64,000 bases of DNA from Chitinophagaceae bacterium. GTDB lineage: Bacteria; Bacteroidota; Bacteroidia; Chitinophagales; Chitinophagaceae. Below are positions 17,218 to 24,808 of the stretch, in pieces (within the stretch, counting starts at the first letter, position 1; each line of letters starts with the position of its first letter). The position numbers were made by a program, and so were the translations under genes. The stretch covers positions 289,852 through 353,851 of the forward strand of contig JAIYAN010000015.1 in NCBI GenBank assembly GCA_027489035.1. The letters run 5' to 3'. The notes beneath the pieces were generated by a model. That model saw nothing but the letters and a program-made list of their open reading frames with translations, ran no database searches and was not told where the DNA came from.

Positions 17218-17236
17218 CACCGGTTACAAACCGGTG
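17218..17236. repeat. second palindrome CACCGGTT-ACA-AACCGGTG
   Basis: Perfect 8-bp stem with a 3-base loop. A degenerate half copy (ACACCGGTTAAAAACC) lies about 65 bases upstream at 17154-17169. Confidence 0.7.
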
Positions 17237-17339
17237 CCATTATTGGCCGCAAAGTCGCAAAGCTTTTTTGATTAGAAGAATTTGCTAATAAATGGAATAC
17301 AATCTACCTTTTGAACCCATTGGACTTATTGAACCTTTT

Positions 17340-17446
17340 AAACCTCACAAACCTCACAAACTTCACAAACTTCACAAACTTCACAAACCTCTCAAGCCTC
17401 TCAAGCCTCTCAAGCCTCTCAAACCTCTCAAACCTCAAAAACCTCT
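17340..17446. repeat. tandem 9-bp repeat array
   Basis: About eleven 9-base units run head to tail, drifting from AAACCTCAC through AAACTTCAC to AAGCCTCTC and AAACCTCTC. It forms the right arm of element A. The drift in blocks looks like slippage plus local homogenisation. Confidence 0.75.
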
Positions 17447-17498
17447 ATCTTTTCAAAAAAAACTCCCCAATAATACCAGAATTCCCAACCCAATACCC

Positions 17499-17506
17499 TA
17501 TATTTG
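17499..17506 (+). promoter_or_regulatory. -7 promoter box of rpmI-rplT
   Basis: TATATTTG matches TAnnTTTG exactly and is followed by GC, as is common for this box. A start near 17513 would give a leader of about 90 bases before rpmI. Confidence 0.6.
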
Positions 17507-17550
17507 CGCTCCGAAATGAAAATTTCGACATTTCCCACAAGGCTCCATAA

Positions 17551-17569
17551 GTTTCCGTCTGTTCGGAAC
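17551..17569 (+). promoter_or_regulatory. leader hairpin before rpmI, candidate r-protein autoregulatory site
   Basis: GTTTCCG (17551-17557) can pair with CGGAAC (17564-17569), with one bulged T and a TCTGTT loop, inside the predicted 90-base leader. The leader is clearly GC-richer than its surroundings (AACGCCAGCAGGGAG). Such leaders bind the encoded ribosomal protein in other phyla; here this is inference. Confidence 0.35.
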
Positions 17570-17601
17570 GCCAGCAGGGAGTAACGAATAAAAGTTATAA
17601 A

Positions 17602-17799
17602 ATGCCAAAGGTTAAAACCAACAGTAGCGCAAAAAAGCGCTTCAAAGTTACCGGTTCAGGTAAAATTACATTTCAAAAAGCGTTCAAAAGACACATCCTT
17701 ACAAAAAAATCAACAAAGCGTAAACGTAATATGCGTATCGACGGTACCGTTGCTGATTCAAACATGCGTTTTGTAAAACGTTTATTGGGAATGAAATAA
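17602..17799 (+). CDS. rpmI: 50S ribosomal protein bL35
   Basis: A 65-residue, highly basic protein with the bL35 signature [20 protein letters not shown] and the [15 protein letters not shown] block. It is a structural protein of the large subunit. It is followed by rplT after 50 bases, as in most bacteria. infC, which usually precedes it, is not upstream here; a repeat element and a dedicated promoter are. Confidence 0.98.
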   Translation: MPKVKTNSSAKKRFKVTGSGKITFQKAFKRHILTKKSTKRKRNMRIDGTVADSNMRFVKRLLGMK

Positions 17800-17849
17800 T
17801 ATCCCATTGTAATTTTCATCAAACCATTAACTTTTTAAAAAATTAAAAT

Positions 17850-18194
17850 ATGCCACGTTCAGTAAATGCAGTAGCCAGTAGAGCTCGCAGAAAAAGAATT
17901 TTAAAAGCCGCTAAAGGATATTACGGCAAACGTAAAAATGTATATACCGTTGCGAAAAACGTAATGGAGAAAGGTTTAACATACGCTTATGTTGGCCGTA
18001 AATTAAAGAAGCGTGAATATCGCACATTATGGATTGCTCGTATCAACGCTGCAGTTCGTGCAGAAGGTATGACTTACAGCGTATTCATCAACAGATTGGC
18101 TCAAAAGAACATCGATTTGAATCGTAAAGTATTGGCTGATCTAGCTATGAACGAACCAGAATCGTTCAAAAAATTAGTAGACTCAGTTAAGTAA
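17850..18194 (+). CDS. rplT: 50S ribosomal protein bL20
   Basis: A 114-residue RNA-binding protein with the bL20 N-terminal extension [19 protein letters not shown] followed by [12 protein letters not shown], and the [11 protein letters not shown] block. bL20 is needed early in 50S assembly and is the usual autogenous repressor of the rpmI-rplT unit. It ends before a strong terminator. Confidence 0.98.
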   Translation: MPRSVNAVASRARRKRILKAAKGYYGKRKNVYTVAKNVMEKGLTYAYVGRKLKKREYRTLWIARINAAVRAEGMTYSVFINRLAQKNIDLNRKVLADLAMNEPESFKKLVDSVK

Positions 18195-18215
18195 TATTTA
18201 TACGTTAACTTTTTT

Positions 18216-18250
18216 AAATCCGGATGCATGATTGTATCCGGATTTTATTT
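18216..18250 (+). terminator. terminator of rpmI-rplT
   Basis: AAATCCGGAT (18216-18225) pairs perfectly with ATCCGGATTT (18235-18244) and is followed by a T-rich run. Confidence 0.9.
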
Positions 18251-18314
18251 TTAACCCAGATTTTGATTTGGAAATTTCGCTTGTAAAATCTAGGGTAATT
18301 CAACACGCATTTGA

Positions 18315-18322
18315 TATCTTTG
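18315..18322 (+). promoter_or_regulatory. -7 promoter box of the decarboxylase gene
   Basis: TATCTTTG followed by C is an exact TAnnTTTG match 43 bases before the ATG at 18366 and 20 before the TTG at 18342. Confidence 0.55.
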
Positions 18323-18365
18323 CCAATAAAAATTTACGCCCTTGTCTAGAATCCTTAATGATGGA

Positions 18366-19763
18366 ATGAATAACACGTACAAAGATCTGGTTGATCAAAC
18401 ATTTAATTTCCCTCAACCTGATTATAAATTAGTAAGTGATTATCTACAATATAATAATCAGGATATTAAAGCCTTGATTGATAAATATGGCACGCCGCTT
18501 AAATTGAGCTACCTTCCAAAAATTGGCATGCAAATCAAAAAGGCAAAAGATATGTTTGCTGCTGCGTTTAAAAAACATAAGTACACAGGTAAATACAATT
18601 ATTGTTACTGTACCAAAAGTTCACACTTCTCTTTTGTAGTGGAAGAGGCCTTGAAAAACGATATTCATCTCGAAACATCGTATGCCTATGATATTGATAT
18701 CATTAAGAAACTATACGAAAAGAAAAAAATAAACAAAGACATTTTTATCATCTGTAATGGGTATAAACAAAAGCCTTATACACAGCGTATCGCAGGATTG
18801 ATTAACAGCGGATTTAAAAACGTTGTTCCTATTTTAGATAATAAAGAAGAATTAAAAGCATATATCAAATCGGTAAAAGCGCCATTCAATTTAGGGATTC
18901 GTGTGGCAGCTGAAGAAGAACCTAATTTCCCTTTTTATACATCTCGTTTGGGCATTAGAGCTAAAGATATTTTGGAGTTTTATGTAGATAAAATTGAAGG
19001 AAATGAGCATCGTTTTCAATTGAAAATGTTGCACATATTTTTGAATAAAGGTATAAAAGATGATATCTATTATTGGAGTGAATTAAATAAAGTAATCAAC
19101 CTCTATTGCCAATTAAAAAAGATTTGTCCAGAATTGGATTCAATCAATATCGGTGGTGGATTCCCAATCAAACACTCACTTGGTTTTGAGTACGATTATC
19201 AATTCATGATCAATGAAATTGTTAGGAATATTAAAGTGGCGTGTACCAGAAATAAAGTACCGATGCCAAATATCTTTACAGAATTTGGTAGCTATACCGT
19301 AGGGGAGAGTATGGCGCACATTTACAGTGTAATCGGACAAAAAATGCAGAATGACCGTGAAACTTGGTATATGATTGATTCGTCTTTCATCACTACTTTA
19401 CCTGATACATGGGGAATTGGAGAGAAATTTTTGATGTTGCCGATCAATAAATGGGACAATGAATATCATCGGGTAGTTTTGGGCGGTATCACCTGCGATA
19501 GCCATGATTATTACGATTCGGAGGAGCATATCAATGAGGTGTTTCTGCCTAAATTAGGTGATGACCCCGAACCATTGTATGTTGGATTTTTCCATACCGG
19601 TGCATACCAAGATCAAATCAGTGGTTACGGAGGTATAAAACATTGTATGATTCCATCTCCCAAACACATCATTATCGGACATGATAAAAACGGTAAGTTG
19701 GTAGATTGGGTTTACGCAAAAGAACAAACGGCTCAAAGTATGTTGAAGATTTTGGGGTACTAG
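18366..19763 (+). CDS. speA: arginine decarboxylase-like PLP enzyme (alanine-racemase fold, group IV)
   Basis: The protein of about 465 residues has a PLP-binding TIM barrel (the PLP lysine is probably in NYCYCTKSSHF, K84 from this start) and a late beta domain (VGFFHTGAYQDQISGYGG). Homologues in Bacteroidota are annotated as biosynthetic arginine decarboxylase, making agmatine for polyamine synthesis; diaminopimelate or carboxynorspermidine decarboxylase are related alternatives. The ATG at 18366 gives MNNTYKDLVDQTFNFPQ, which fits a natural start; an in-frame TTG at 18342 would add eight residues. Monocistronic, followed by repeat element B. Confidence 0.78.
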   Translation: MNNTYKDLVDQTFNFPQPDYKLVSDYLQYNNQDIKALIDKYGTPLKLSYLPKIGMQIKKAKDMFAAAFKKHKYTGKYNYCYCTKSSHFSFVVEEALKNDIHLETSYAYDIDIIKKLYEKKKINKDIFIICNGYKQKPYTQRIAGLINSGFKNVVPILDNKEELKAYIKSVKAPFNLGIRVAAEEEPNFPFYTSRLGIRAKDILEFYVDKIEGNEHRFQLKMLHIFLNKGIKDDIYYWSELNKVINLYCQLKKICPELDSINIGGGFPIKHSLGFEYDYQFMINEIVRNIKVACTRNKVPMPNIFTEFGSYTVGESMAHIYSVIGQKMQNDRETWYMIDSSFITTLPDTWGIGEKFLMLPINKWDNEYHRVVLGGITCDSHDYYDSEEHINEVFLPKLGDDPEPLYVGFFHTGAYQDQISGYGGIKHCMIPSPKHIIIGHDKNGKLVDWVYAKEQTAQSMLKILGY

Positions 19764-19797
19764 AGGAAGCAGTAAGTTCCAAAAATAAACAGTAAAC

Positions 19798-20135
19798 AAA
19801 AAAAGTTTAATTCGCTTCGCTTGTTTAACAGTTTAAGGGTTTAATGGTGGAAGTACATTCCCTTGCGGCCTTTGTACCTTTGCTAGCTTTGCGCGAAACA
19901 AACAATAAAAAAAGTTTAATTCGCTTCGCTGGTTTAATTGTTTAATGGTTTAAGGTAAGATTCATTTTCGCCTTGAATCCTTACAACTTTTCGAACTTTG
20001 AGTGATACAAAATAAACAACACCAAACACCAAACAAAAAACAACAAATCATATACAACCATTAAACCATTAAACCATTTAACCCTTAAACCATTAAACCT
20101 TAAACCATTAAACCTTAAACCATTAAACCTTAAAC
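19798..20135. repeat. composite intergenic repeat element B
   Basis: The left half contains two related units, each opening with AAAAGTTTAATTCGCTTCGC (19801-19820; and about 19912-19931), followed by GTTTAA-type strings and a tail ending in a CTTTG-rich stretch. The right half (20056-20135) is a run of AAACCATT, AAACCTT and AACCCTT units. The halves are inverted: GTTTAATGGTTTAAGGT at 19939-19955 is exactly complementary to 20112-20128, and 19831-19848 matches 20073-20090 with one mismatch. No gene was found in the 380-base gap. It abuts the bacilliredoxin start. Confidence 0.6.
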
Positions 20136-20143
20136 CTTATCGT

Positions 20144-20560
20144 ATGTATCCAGCAGAGATTGTAATACCAATGAAAGAAGAGTTAACCGAAAACGGTTTT
20201 CAAGAATTATTAAGTCCAGAAGATGTAGAAAATGTATTGTCTACCGAAGGAACAACTTTAGTGATGATTAACTCCGTTTGCGGTTGTAGCGCAGGTACCG
20301 CTAGACCAGGTGTATTGATGGCAGTTCAACATGCAGCAAAAAAACCAACGAATATCACCACTACTTTTGCAGGTTTTGATATTGCAGCAGTTAATCAAGT
20401 AAGACAACATCTTATGCCTTATCCACCTTCTTCACCAGCAATTGCTTTGTTTAAAAATGGACAATTGGTTCATTTTATTGAAAGACATAACATAGAAGGC
20501 AGAAGTGCACAAATGATTGCGGAAAACTTAATGGGCGCATTTGACACACATTGCAATTAA
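20144..20560 (+). CDS. BrxA/BrxB-family bacilliredoxin
   Basis: A 138-residue thioredoxin-fold protein with the CGC active site at 46-48 in MINSVCGCSAGTARPGV, typical of the YphP/YqiW family. In Firmicutes these proteins remove bacillithiol from mixed disulfides. Whether this organism makes bacillithiol is not visible here, but many Bacteroidota do. It is followed by lgt (41 bases) and yajQ, likely as one transcript. Confidence 0.92.
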   Translation: MYPAEIVIPMKEELTENGFQELLSPEDVENVLSTEGTTLVMINSVCGCSAGTARPGVLMAVQHAAKKPTNITTTFAGFDIAAVNQVRQHLMPYPPSSPAIALFKNGQLVHFIERHNIEGRSAQMIAENLMGAFDTHCN

Positions 20561-20601
20561 TTTTATTGTTATCTTTCTAAATCATTAAACCTTGATATCG
20601 C

Positions 20602-21924
20602 ATGTATCCCAATTTGTATTATGTTTTTAAAGATTGGTTTGGAGTAGAATGGCATAGCTTAAGCTTTTTAAACACGTTTGGTTTAATGGTTGCTGTTGCT
20701 TTTTTAGTAGCCGCATGGGTGCTTACAGCAGAACTAAAAAGAAAAGAAAAACTTGGGTTGCTGTTACCAAAAGAAGAAACAATTGAGGTAGGTAAGCCAG
20801 CAGGTATAACTGAATTATTAACCAATGGTTTACTTGGATTCATTTTTGGGTATAAAGTTGGTGGAATATTTTTAAGCAAACCTACTGAAATATCTCCCCA
20901 AGAATACATATTTTCTAGTCAAGGTAATGTACTTACAGGCTTAGCTTTAGGTGCATTTTTGCTTTATTTGAAATGGAGTGAAAAAAACAAACAAAAACTT
21001 GCTTCTCCAGAAAAACGCGTCATAAGGGTTTGGCCGCACGATAGAGTAGGCGACATCATTGTTCTTGGTTTGATATTTGGGATTTTAGGGGCGAAGCTTT
21101 TCGATAATTTAGAACATTGGGATGAGTTTTGGGAAAGCCCAATTCAGCATCTTTTCTCGCAAAGCGGACTTACTTTTTATGGAGGTTTGATTTTAGCTAC
21201 CATTGCTATTCTAACTTATGCTTACCAAAAGCGCATCAAACTTAAACATTTGATGGACGCTGCTGCACCAGCATTAATGATCGCCTATGCCATTGGTCGA
21301 ATCGGTTGTCATGTTTCTGGAGATGGCGATTGGGGTATTTATAACAGTGCTTATGTGAATGATGCAAATGGGAAGGTCACAATTGCAAAGTCAGGTGATT
21401 TTGAGCAAATGCTTGATAGGGATTCAACCTATTTTCTAAAAGGCATGCTAATTGAAGGTAACAATCAAATTTATGTTACTGATAGGGTTTATCCTTCTTT
21501 AAAAGATGTACCACACAAATCTGTAAAAGGGCCTTCATTTTTACCAACTTTTTTGTTCGCCAATAACTACGCCCAAAATGTAAATAAAGATGGGGTTTTA
21601 ATGCCAAATATCACAGATGAACACAATCGGGTGTTGCCTTCGCCGGTATTTCCAACCCCTTTATATGAAACTATTATTTGCAGTGTTTTATTCTTAATCA
21701 TGTGGTTGAACAGAAAGAAGATAAAAACGCCATATTTTATGTTTGGCTTATATCTTTTACTCAATGGAACAGAGAGGTACCTCATCGAAATGATGCGCGT
21801 AAACATCAGGTACAAATATCAACTTACACAAGCCGAAATAATCGCCCTTGCCTTAATTGGTATAGGGGTATTATTGATGTTATTTGCGAAAAAACTAAAT
21901 CCCAAACCAGAAATAAATTCTTGA
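20602..21924 (+). CDS. lgt: prolipoprotein diacylglyceryl transferase Lgt, long form
   Basis: Lgt moves a diacylglyceryl group from phosphatidylglycerol to the lipobox cysteine of prolipoproteins in the inner membrane. The 440-residue protein has the FYGGLIL block and the signature GRIGCHVSGDGDWGI starting at residue 232, followed by C-terminal helices with a GTERYLIEMMR block. It is about 150 residues longer than E. coli Lgt. Extra sequence sits in a soluble stretch of roughly 100 residues just after the signature (about 247-350) and near residues 50-80. It lies between a bacilliredoxin and yajQ. Lipoproteins in this window would depend on it. Confidence 0.9.
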   Translation: MYPNLYYVFKDWFGVEWHSLSFLNTFGLMVAVAFLVAAWVLTAELKRKEKLGLLLPKEETIEVGKPAGITELLTNGLLGFIFGYKVGGIFLSKPTEISPQEYIFSSQGNVLTGLALGAFLLYLKWSEKNKQKLASPEKRVIRVWPHDRVGDIIVLGLIFGILGAKLFDNLEHWDEFWESPIQHLFSQSGLTFYGGLILATIAILTYAYQKRIKLKHLMDAAAPALMIAYAIGRIGCHVSGDGDWGIYNSAYVNDANGKVTIAKSGDFEQMLDRDSTYFLKGMLIEGNNQIYVTDRVYPSLKDVPHKSVKGPSFLPTFLFANNYAQNVNKDGVLMPNITDEHNRVLPSPVFPTPLYETIICSVLFLIMWLNRKKIKTPYFMFGLYLLLNGTERYLIEMMRVNIRYKYQLTQAEIIALALIGIGVLLMLFAKKLNPKPEINS

Positions 21925-21941
21925 TCATAAAATAAAAAACT

Positions 21942-22433
21942 ATGCCATCATTTGATTTTACAAGTAAAGTTGATCTTCAAACATTAGATAATGCCGTAAA
22001 TGTGGTGAATAAAGAAATCACCAATCGATTCGATTTTAAAGGTGCACATGTACTAATAGAATTGAATAAAAAAGATTTCAAAGTAAATCTGGAAGCGGAT
22101 AGCGACATGAAAATTGAGCAAATTGTAGATGTACTAATCAGCAGAAGTATGAAACAAGGATTAGCTGCTGAAGTATATGACTTAAGTAAAACGCCTTTTA
22201 TAAGTGGAAAAATAACAAAAAAGGAAGTGCCTGTACGTAATGGAATAAAGCAAGAAGATGCGAAGAAAATCGTGAAATTGATAAAAGGCAGCGGCATTAA
22301 AGTACAAGCAGCAATTATGGACGATATTATTAGAATTACTGGAAAGAAAATTGATGATTTACAAGAAGTAATAGCACTGAGCAAAGGCTGGGATTTAGGC
22401 ATTGCATTGCAATATGTAAATATGAAAAGCTAG
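21942..22433 (+). CDS. yajQ: YajQ-family nucleotide-binding protein
   Basis: A 163-residue cytoplasmic protein with the family opening MPSFDFTSKVDLQTLDNAVN and the closing WDLGIALQYVNMK. It has two ferredoxin-like halves. Members bind nucleotides, and some bind cyclic di-GMP and act as co-regulators. It is 17 bases after lgt and probably in the same operon. Confidence 0.94.
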   Translation: MPSFDFTSKVDLQTLDNAVNVVNKEITNRFDFKGAHVLIELNKKDFKVNLEADSDMKIEQIVDVLISRSMKQGLAAEVYDLSKTPFISGKITKKEVPVRNGIKQEDAKKIVKLIKGSGIKVQAAIMDDIIRITGKKIDDLQEVIALSKGWDLGIALQYVNMKS

Positions 22434-22482
22434 TTAGCCTAAAAAATAAAAAGAAAAATGCGCATTTTAAGGAATAAAGCAT

Positions 22483-22525
22483 TAGTTTCGCATTCCTAAA
22501 TTAATCAGTACGGCAAAATCCGTAC
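22483..22525 (+). promoter_or_regulatory. promoter-like box and leader hairpin before rpmE2
   Basis: TAGTTTCG (22483-22490) is one base from TAnnTTTG. In the leader behind it, GTACGG (22508-22513) pairs perfectly with CCGTAC (22520-22525) around a CAAAAT loop, 16 bases before the ATG. The absence of a T run argues against a terminator. It may be a translational control site for bL31. Confidence 0.4.
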
Positions 22526-22540
22526 ACAAAACTATAAAAA

Positions 22541-22798
22541 ATGAAAGCAGAAATTCATCCAAAAAATTACAGACCAGTTGTATTTAAAGACATGAGTAAT
22601 GGTACAACTTTTTTAAGTCGCTCTACAGCGCATACCAACGAAACGATTGTTTTCGAAGGAGACGGACAAGAATATCCAGTAATTAAATTGGAGATTTCAA
22701 ATACTTCACATCCATTTTATACAGGTAAAAACGTATTGGTGGATACAGCAGGTCGTATCGACAAATTTAAAAAGCGTTACGAGAAAAAAGCAAAATAA
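22541..22798 (+). CDS. rpmE2: 50S ribosomal protein bL31, type B (zinc-free)
   Basis: An 85-residue type B bL31 with the family blocks [20 protein letters not shown] and the [20 protein letters not shown] segment. It lacks the CxxC zinc motifs of type A. In many bacteria the type B form replaces the zinc form under zinc limitation; in Bacteroidota it is often the only copy. It has its own leader and terminator. Confidence 0.97.
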   Translation: MKAEIHPKNYRPVVFKDMSNGTTFLSRSTAHTNETIVFEGDGQEYPVIKLEISNTSHPFYTGKNVLVDTAGRIDKFKKRYEKKAK

Positions 22799-22820
22799 GT
22801 CAAGCTTTAAATATTATTAC

Positions 22821-22850
22821 AATCCCGGTGAGTTTTCATCGGGATTTTTT
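22821..22850 (+). terminator. terminator of rpmE2
   Basis: AATCCCGG pairs with a TCGGGATT-type arm around a short loop, followed by TTTTTT. Confidence 0.85.
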
Positions 22851-23000
22851 ATACGTTTAATTTATCAGGATACTGGAAGTTGGAGCGTATTTCATTCCGT
22901 TTCGAGCATTTAACGCCAAACGCCAAACGTTTTGGATGCTTCCTACATCAATTTTATTCTGCTTTTCCCCAATTCAACTAATTGGCTTATTTTTATCTCA

Positions 23001-24044
23001 ATGAACATTTATTTAGATGATACACATGTTAAAGAAAATTTGACTCCTTTTTCATTAACAAGGCATGTTGCAGATATTAATATTGGTATATTTTCCATCA
23101 GAGAAAAATGGGAAAAGCTTCTTGAAGGTGTTGCTACAATTTCAAATTCTCAAGAAAATGCTGTTGTTATAAACGCAGCAATAATTCCTACAGTTGATAA
23201 TTTTCAAATAATTATTGATAAAAGTAAAAATGGTTTTCCCATTGAAGAAGAAGATTCAATAAAAATCATAAAATATCCTTGGCATATCTTTCAACTCAAT
23301 GATTGGGCTTTAAGAATGGATTTTAAATTAATTACTAAAGAAAATCATCTGCAAGAAATTCCAGAAACGGTTCAAGTGATTAATGCGCAAGAGGTGTTTA
23401 TTTCGAAAGATGTACAAATTTCTCATTGTATTTTAAACGCCTCAACTGGTCCTATTTATATTGCTAAAGGAGCACAAATTATGGAAGGTGCAATGATTAG
23501 AGGTCCGTTTTCATTAGGCGAATATGGGGTGGTGAAAATGGGTGCTAAAATTTATGGCGCAACATCTATCGGAAAACAAAGTGTAGTAGGAGGCGAAATA
23601 AAAAACTCAGTGATATTTGACTATAGCAACAAGGCGCACGATGGATATTTGGGCGATAGTGTAATTGGCTCTTGGTGTAATCTGGGTGCGGGCACCACCA
23701 ATAGCAATGTGAAAAATAATTTCAGCCCAGTGAAAATGCAACTCTCTCAACATAAAAAAAATATAGAAGCTGGAATTAAAGCAGGTTTGATTATGGGGGA
23801 TTATTGCAAAACTGCCATAAATACATCATTTAACACAGGTACCGTTGTGGGTGTTTCTTGCAATATTTTTGGTAACGAAATGCCACCTAAATTTGTCCCT
23901 AATTTTACTTGGGGTAATGAAATGTATAATATCGATAAAGCAATTGTAGATATTCAAAAATGGAAACAATCTAAACAACAAGAAATCACAAATCAAGAAA
24001 TTGACATTTTAAAAAACATACATCAAAATTTAAACCATGCGTAA
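23001..24044 (+). CDS. GlmU-like sugar-1-phosphate nucleotidyltransferase / left-handed beta-helix protein
   Basis: The ATG at 23001 gives 347 residues starting MNIYLDDTHVKENLTPFSLT. An upstream in-frame ATG at 22932 adds a hydrophobic stretch unlike the family and is rejected. The N-terminal half is a diverged nucleotidyltransferase (LTRHVADINIGIFSIREKW). From about residue 130 on, hexapeptide repeats form a left-handed beta-helix, with the SWCNLGAGTTNSNVKNNF block. This is the Bacteroidota alternative GlmU architecture (as in TIGR03991), proposed to make UDP-GlcNAc for cell wall and LPS. It overlaps tpiA by 8 bases. Confidence 0.82.
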   Translation: MNIYLDDTHVKENLTPFSLTRHVADINIGIFSIREKWEKLLEGVATISNSQENAVVINAAIIPTVDNFQIIIDKSKNGFPIEEEDSIKIIKYPWHIFQLNDWALRMDFKLITKENHLQEIPETVQVINAQEVFISKDVQISHCILNASTGPIYIAKGAQIMEGAMIRGPFSLGEYGVVKMGAKIYGATSIGKQSVVGGEIKNSVIFDYSNKAHDGYLGDSVIGSWCNLGAGTTNSNVKNNFSPVKMQLSQHKKNIEAGIKAGLIMGDYCKTAINTSFNTGTVVGVSCNIFGNEMPPKFVPNFTWGNEMYNIDKAIVDIQKWKQSKQQEITNQEIDILKNIHQNLNHA

Positions 24045-24798
24045 ACAAATAGCTGCAGCCAATTGGAAAATGAATTTAAGTCTGACTCAGGCCGAAAAAT
24101 TGGTAACTGATCTACAAAATCAAAACTTTTCAATTGCTGAAAATCAACAAGTGTTATTGGCAGTTCCTTTCCCTTATTTAATTCCTGTTAAACAACAAAT
24201 TAATACGTCTCATGTAGAAGTTGCTGCACAAAATATAGCATCTACAACCAATGGTGCATTCACAGGAGAAACCAGCGCTGAAATGTTGAATGGAATCTCT
24301 ATCAATTATGCCATAATCGGACACAGTGAACGCAGATTATATTATTTCGAAAGCAATGAAACCTTAGCTCAAAAGATCAATCGTGCTTTTGAATTTAACA
24401 TCAAACCTATTTTTTGTTGTGGCGAACCTTTGGAAATTCGAGAGGCAAATACTCAAAATGATTTTGTAGAAATTCAATTAAAAGAAAGTTTGTTTCATTT
24501 GTCTGAAGCACAAATGAAAGGATTTATAATCGCCTACGAACCAATATGGGCAATAGGTACAGGCAAAACCGCGAGTAGCGATCAGGCCCAAGAGATGCAT
24601 GCACATATCCGCCAAGTCATAGCCCAAAAATACGGCGCCGAAATAGCAAACTCGGTTTCGATTTTATATGGTGGTAGTGTTAAAGCATCTAATGCGGCAG
24701 ACATTTTTGGAAAACCAGATGTTGATGGTGGATTAGTAGGAGGTGCCAGTTTAGTTGCTACGGAATTTGCAGCAATTATTAGCACATTGAAAAAATAA
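24037..24798 (+). CDS. tpiA: triosephosphate isomerase
   Basis: TpiA interconverts dihydroxyacetone phosphate and glyceraldehyde-3-phosphate. All catalytic residues are in place in the 253-residue protein: N9 and K11 in AANWKMN, H96 in IIGHSERR and E168 in AYEPIWAIGTG, plus the phosphate loop GGSVKASNA. It overlaps the upstream GlmU-like gene by 8 bases, which suggests coupled translation. Confidence 0.97.
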   Translation: MRKQIAAANWKMNLSLTQAEKLVTDLQNQNFSIAENQQVLLAVPFPYLIPVKQQINTSHVEVAAQNIASTTNGAFTGETSAEMLNGISINYAIIGHSERRLYYFESNETLAQKINRAFEFNIKPIFCCGEPLEIREANTQNDFVEIQLKESLFHLSEAQMKGFIIAYEPIWAIGTGKTASSDQAQEMHAHIRQVIAQKYGAEIANSVSILYGGSVKASNAADIFGKPDVDGGLVGGASLVATEFAAIISTLKK

Positions 24799-24808
24799 GC
24801 AAAAAAAA

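Larger units (their letters stand above)
16918..17450. repeat. composite intergenic repeat element A (inverted arms around two palindromes)
   Basis: This gene-free stretch has arms made of short GGTTTGTGA-type units. GAGGTTTGTGAGGTTT at 16934-16949 is the exact reverse complement of AAACCTCACAAACCTC at 17340-17355. Between the arms lie two palindromes and an AT-rich filler. Short frames over the right arm encode only KPLKPL- or NLTNFT-type repeats and are not taken as genes. No transposase is present. The rest of the 775-base gap up to rpmI is the promoter and leader listed separately. Confidence 0.6.

Noticed and set aside
17340..17446. CRISPR array
   Set aside because: Units are 9 bases and contiguous, with no spacers, and no cas genes are in the window.
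17292..17550. Two overlapping short frames over the tandem array (KPLKPL and NLTNFT repeats)
   Set aside because: They exist only because a 9-bp repeat keeps any frame open. Composition is repeat-driven, with no known domain and no promoter.
22932..23000. Upstream ATG adding 23 residues to the GlmU-like protein
   Set aside because: The added residues are hydrophobic and unlike the family; the start MNIYLDDTHV at 23001 fits.
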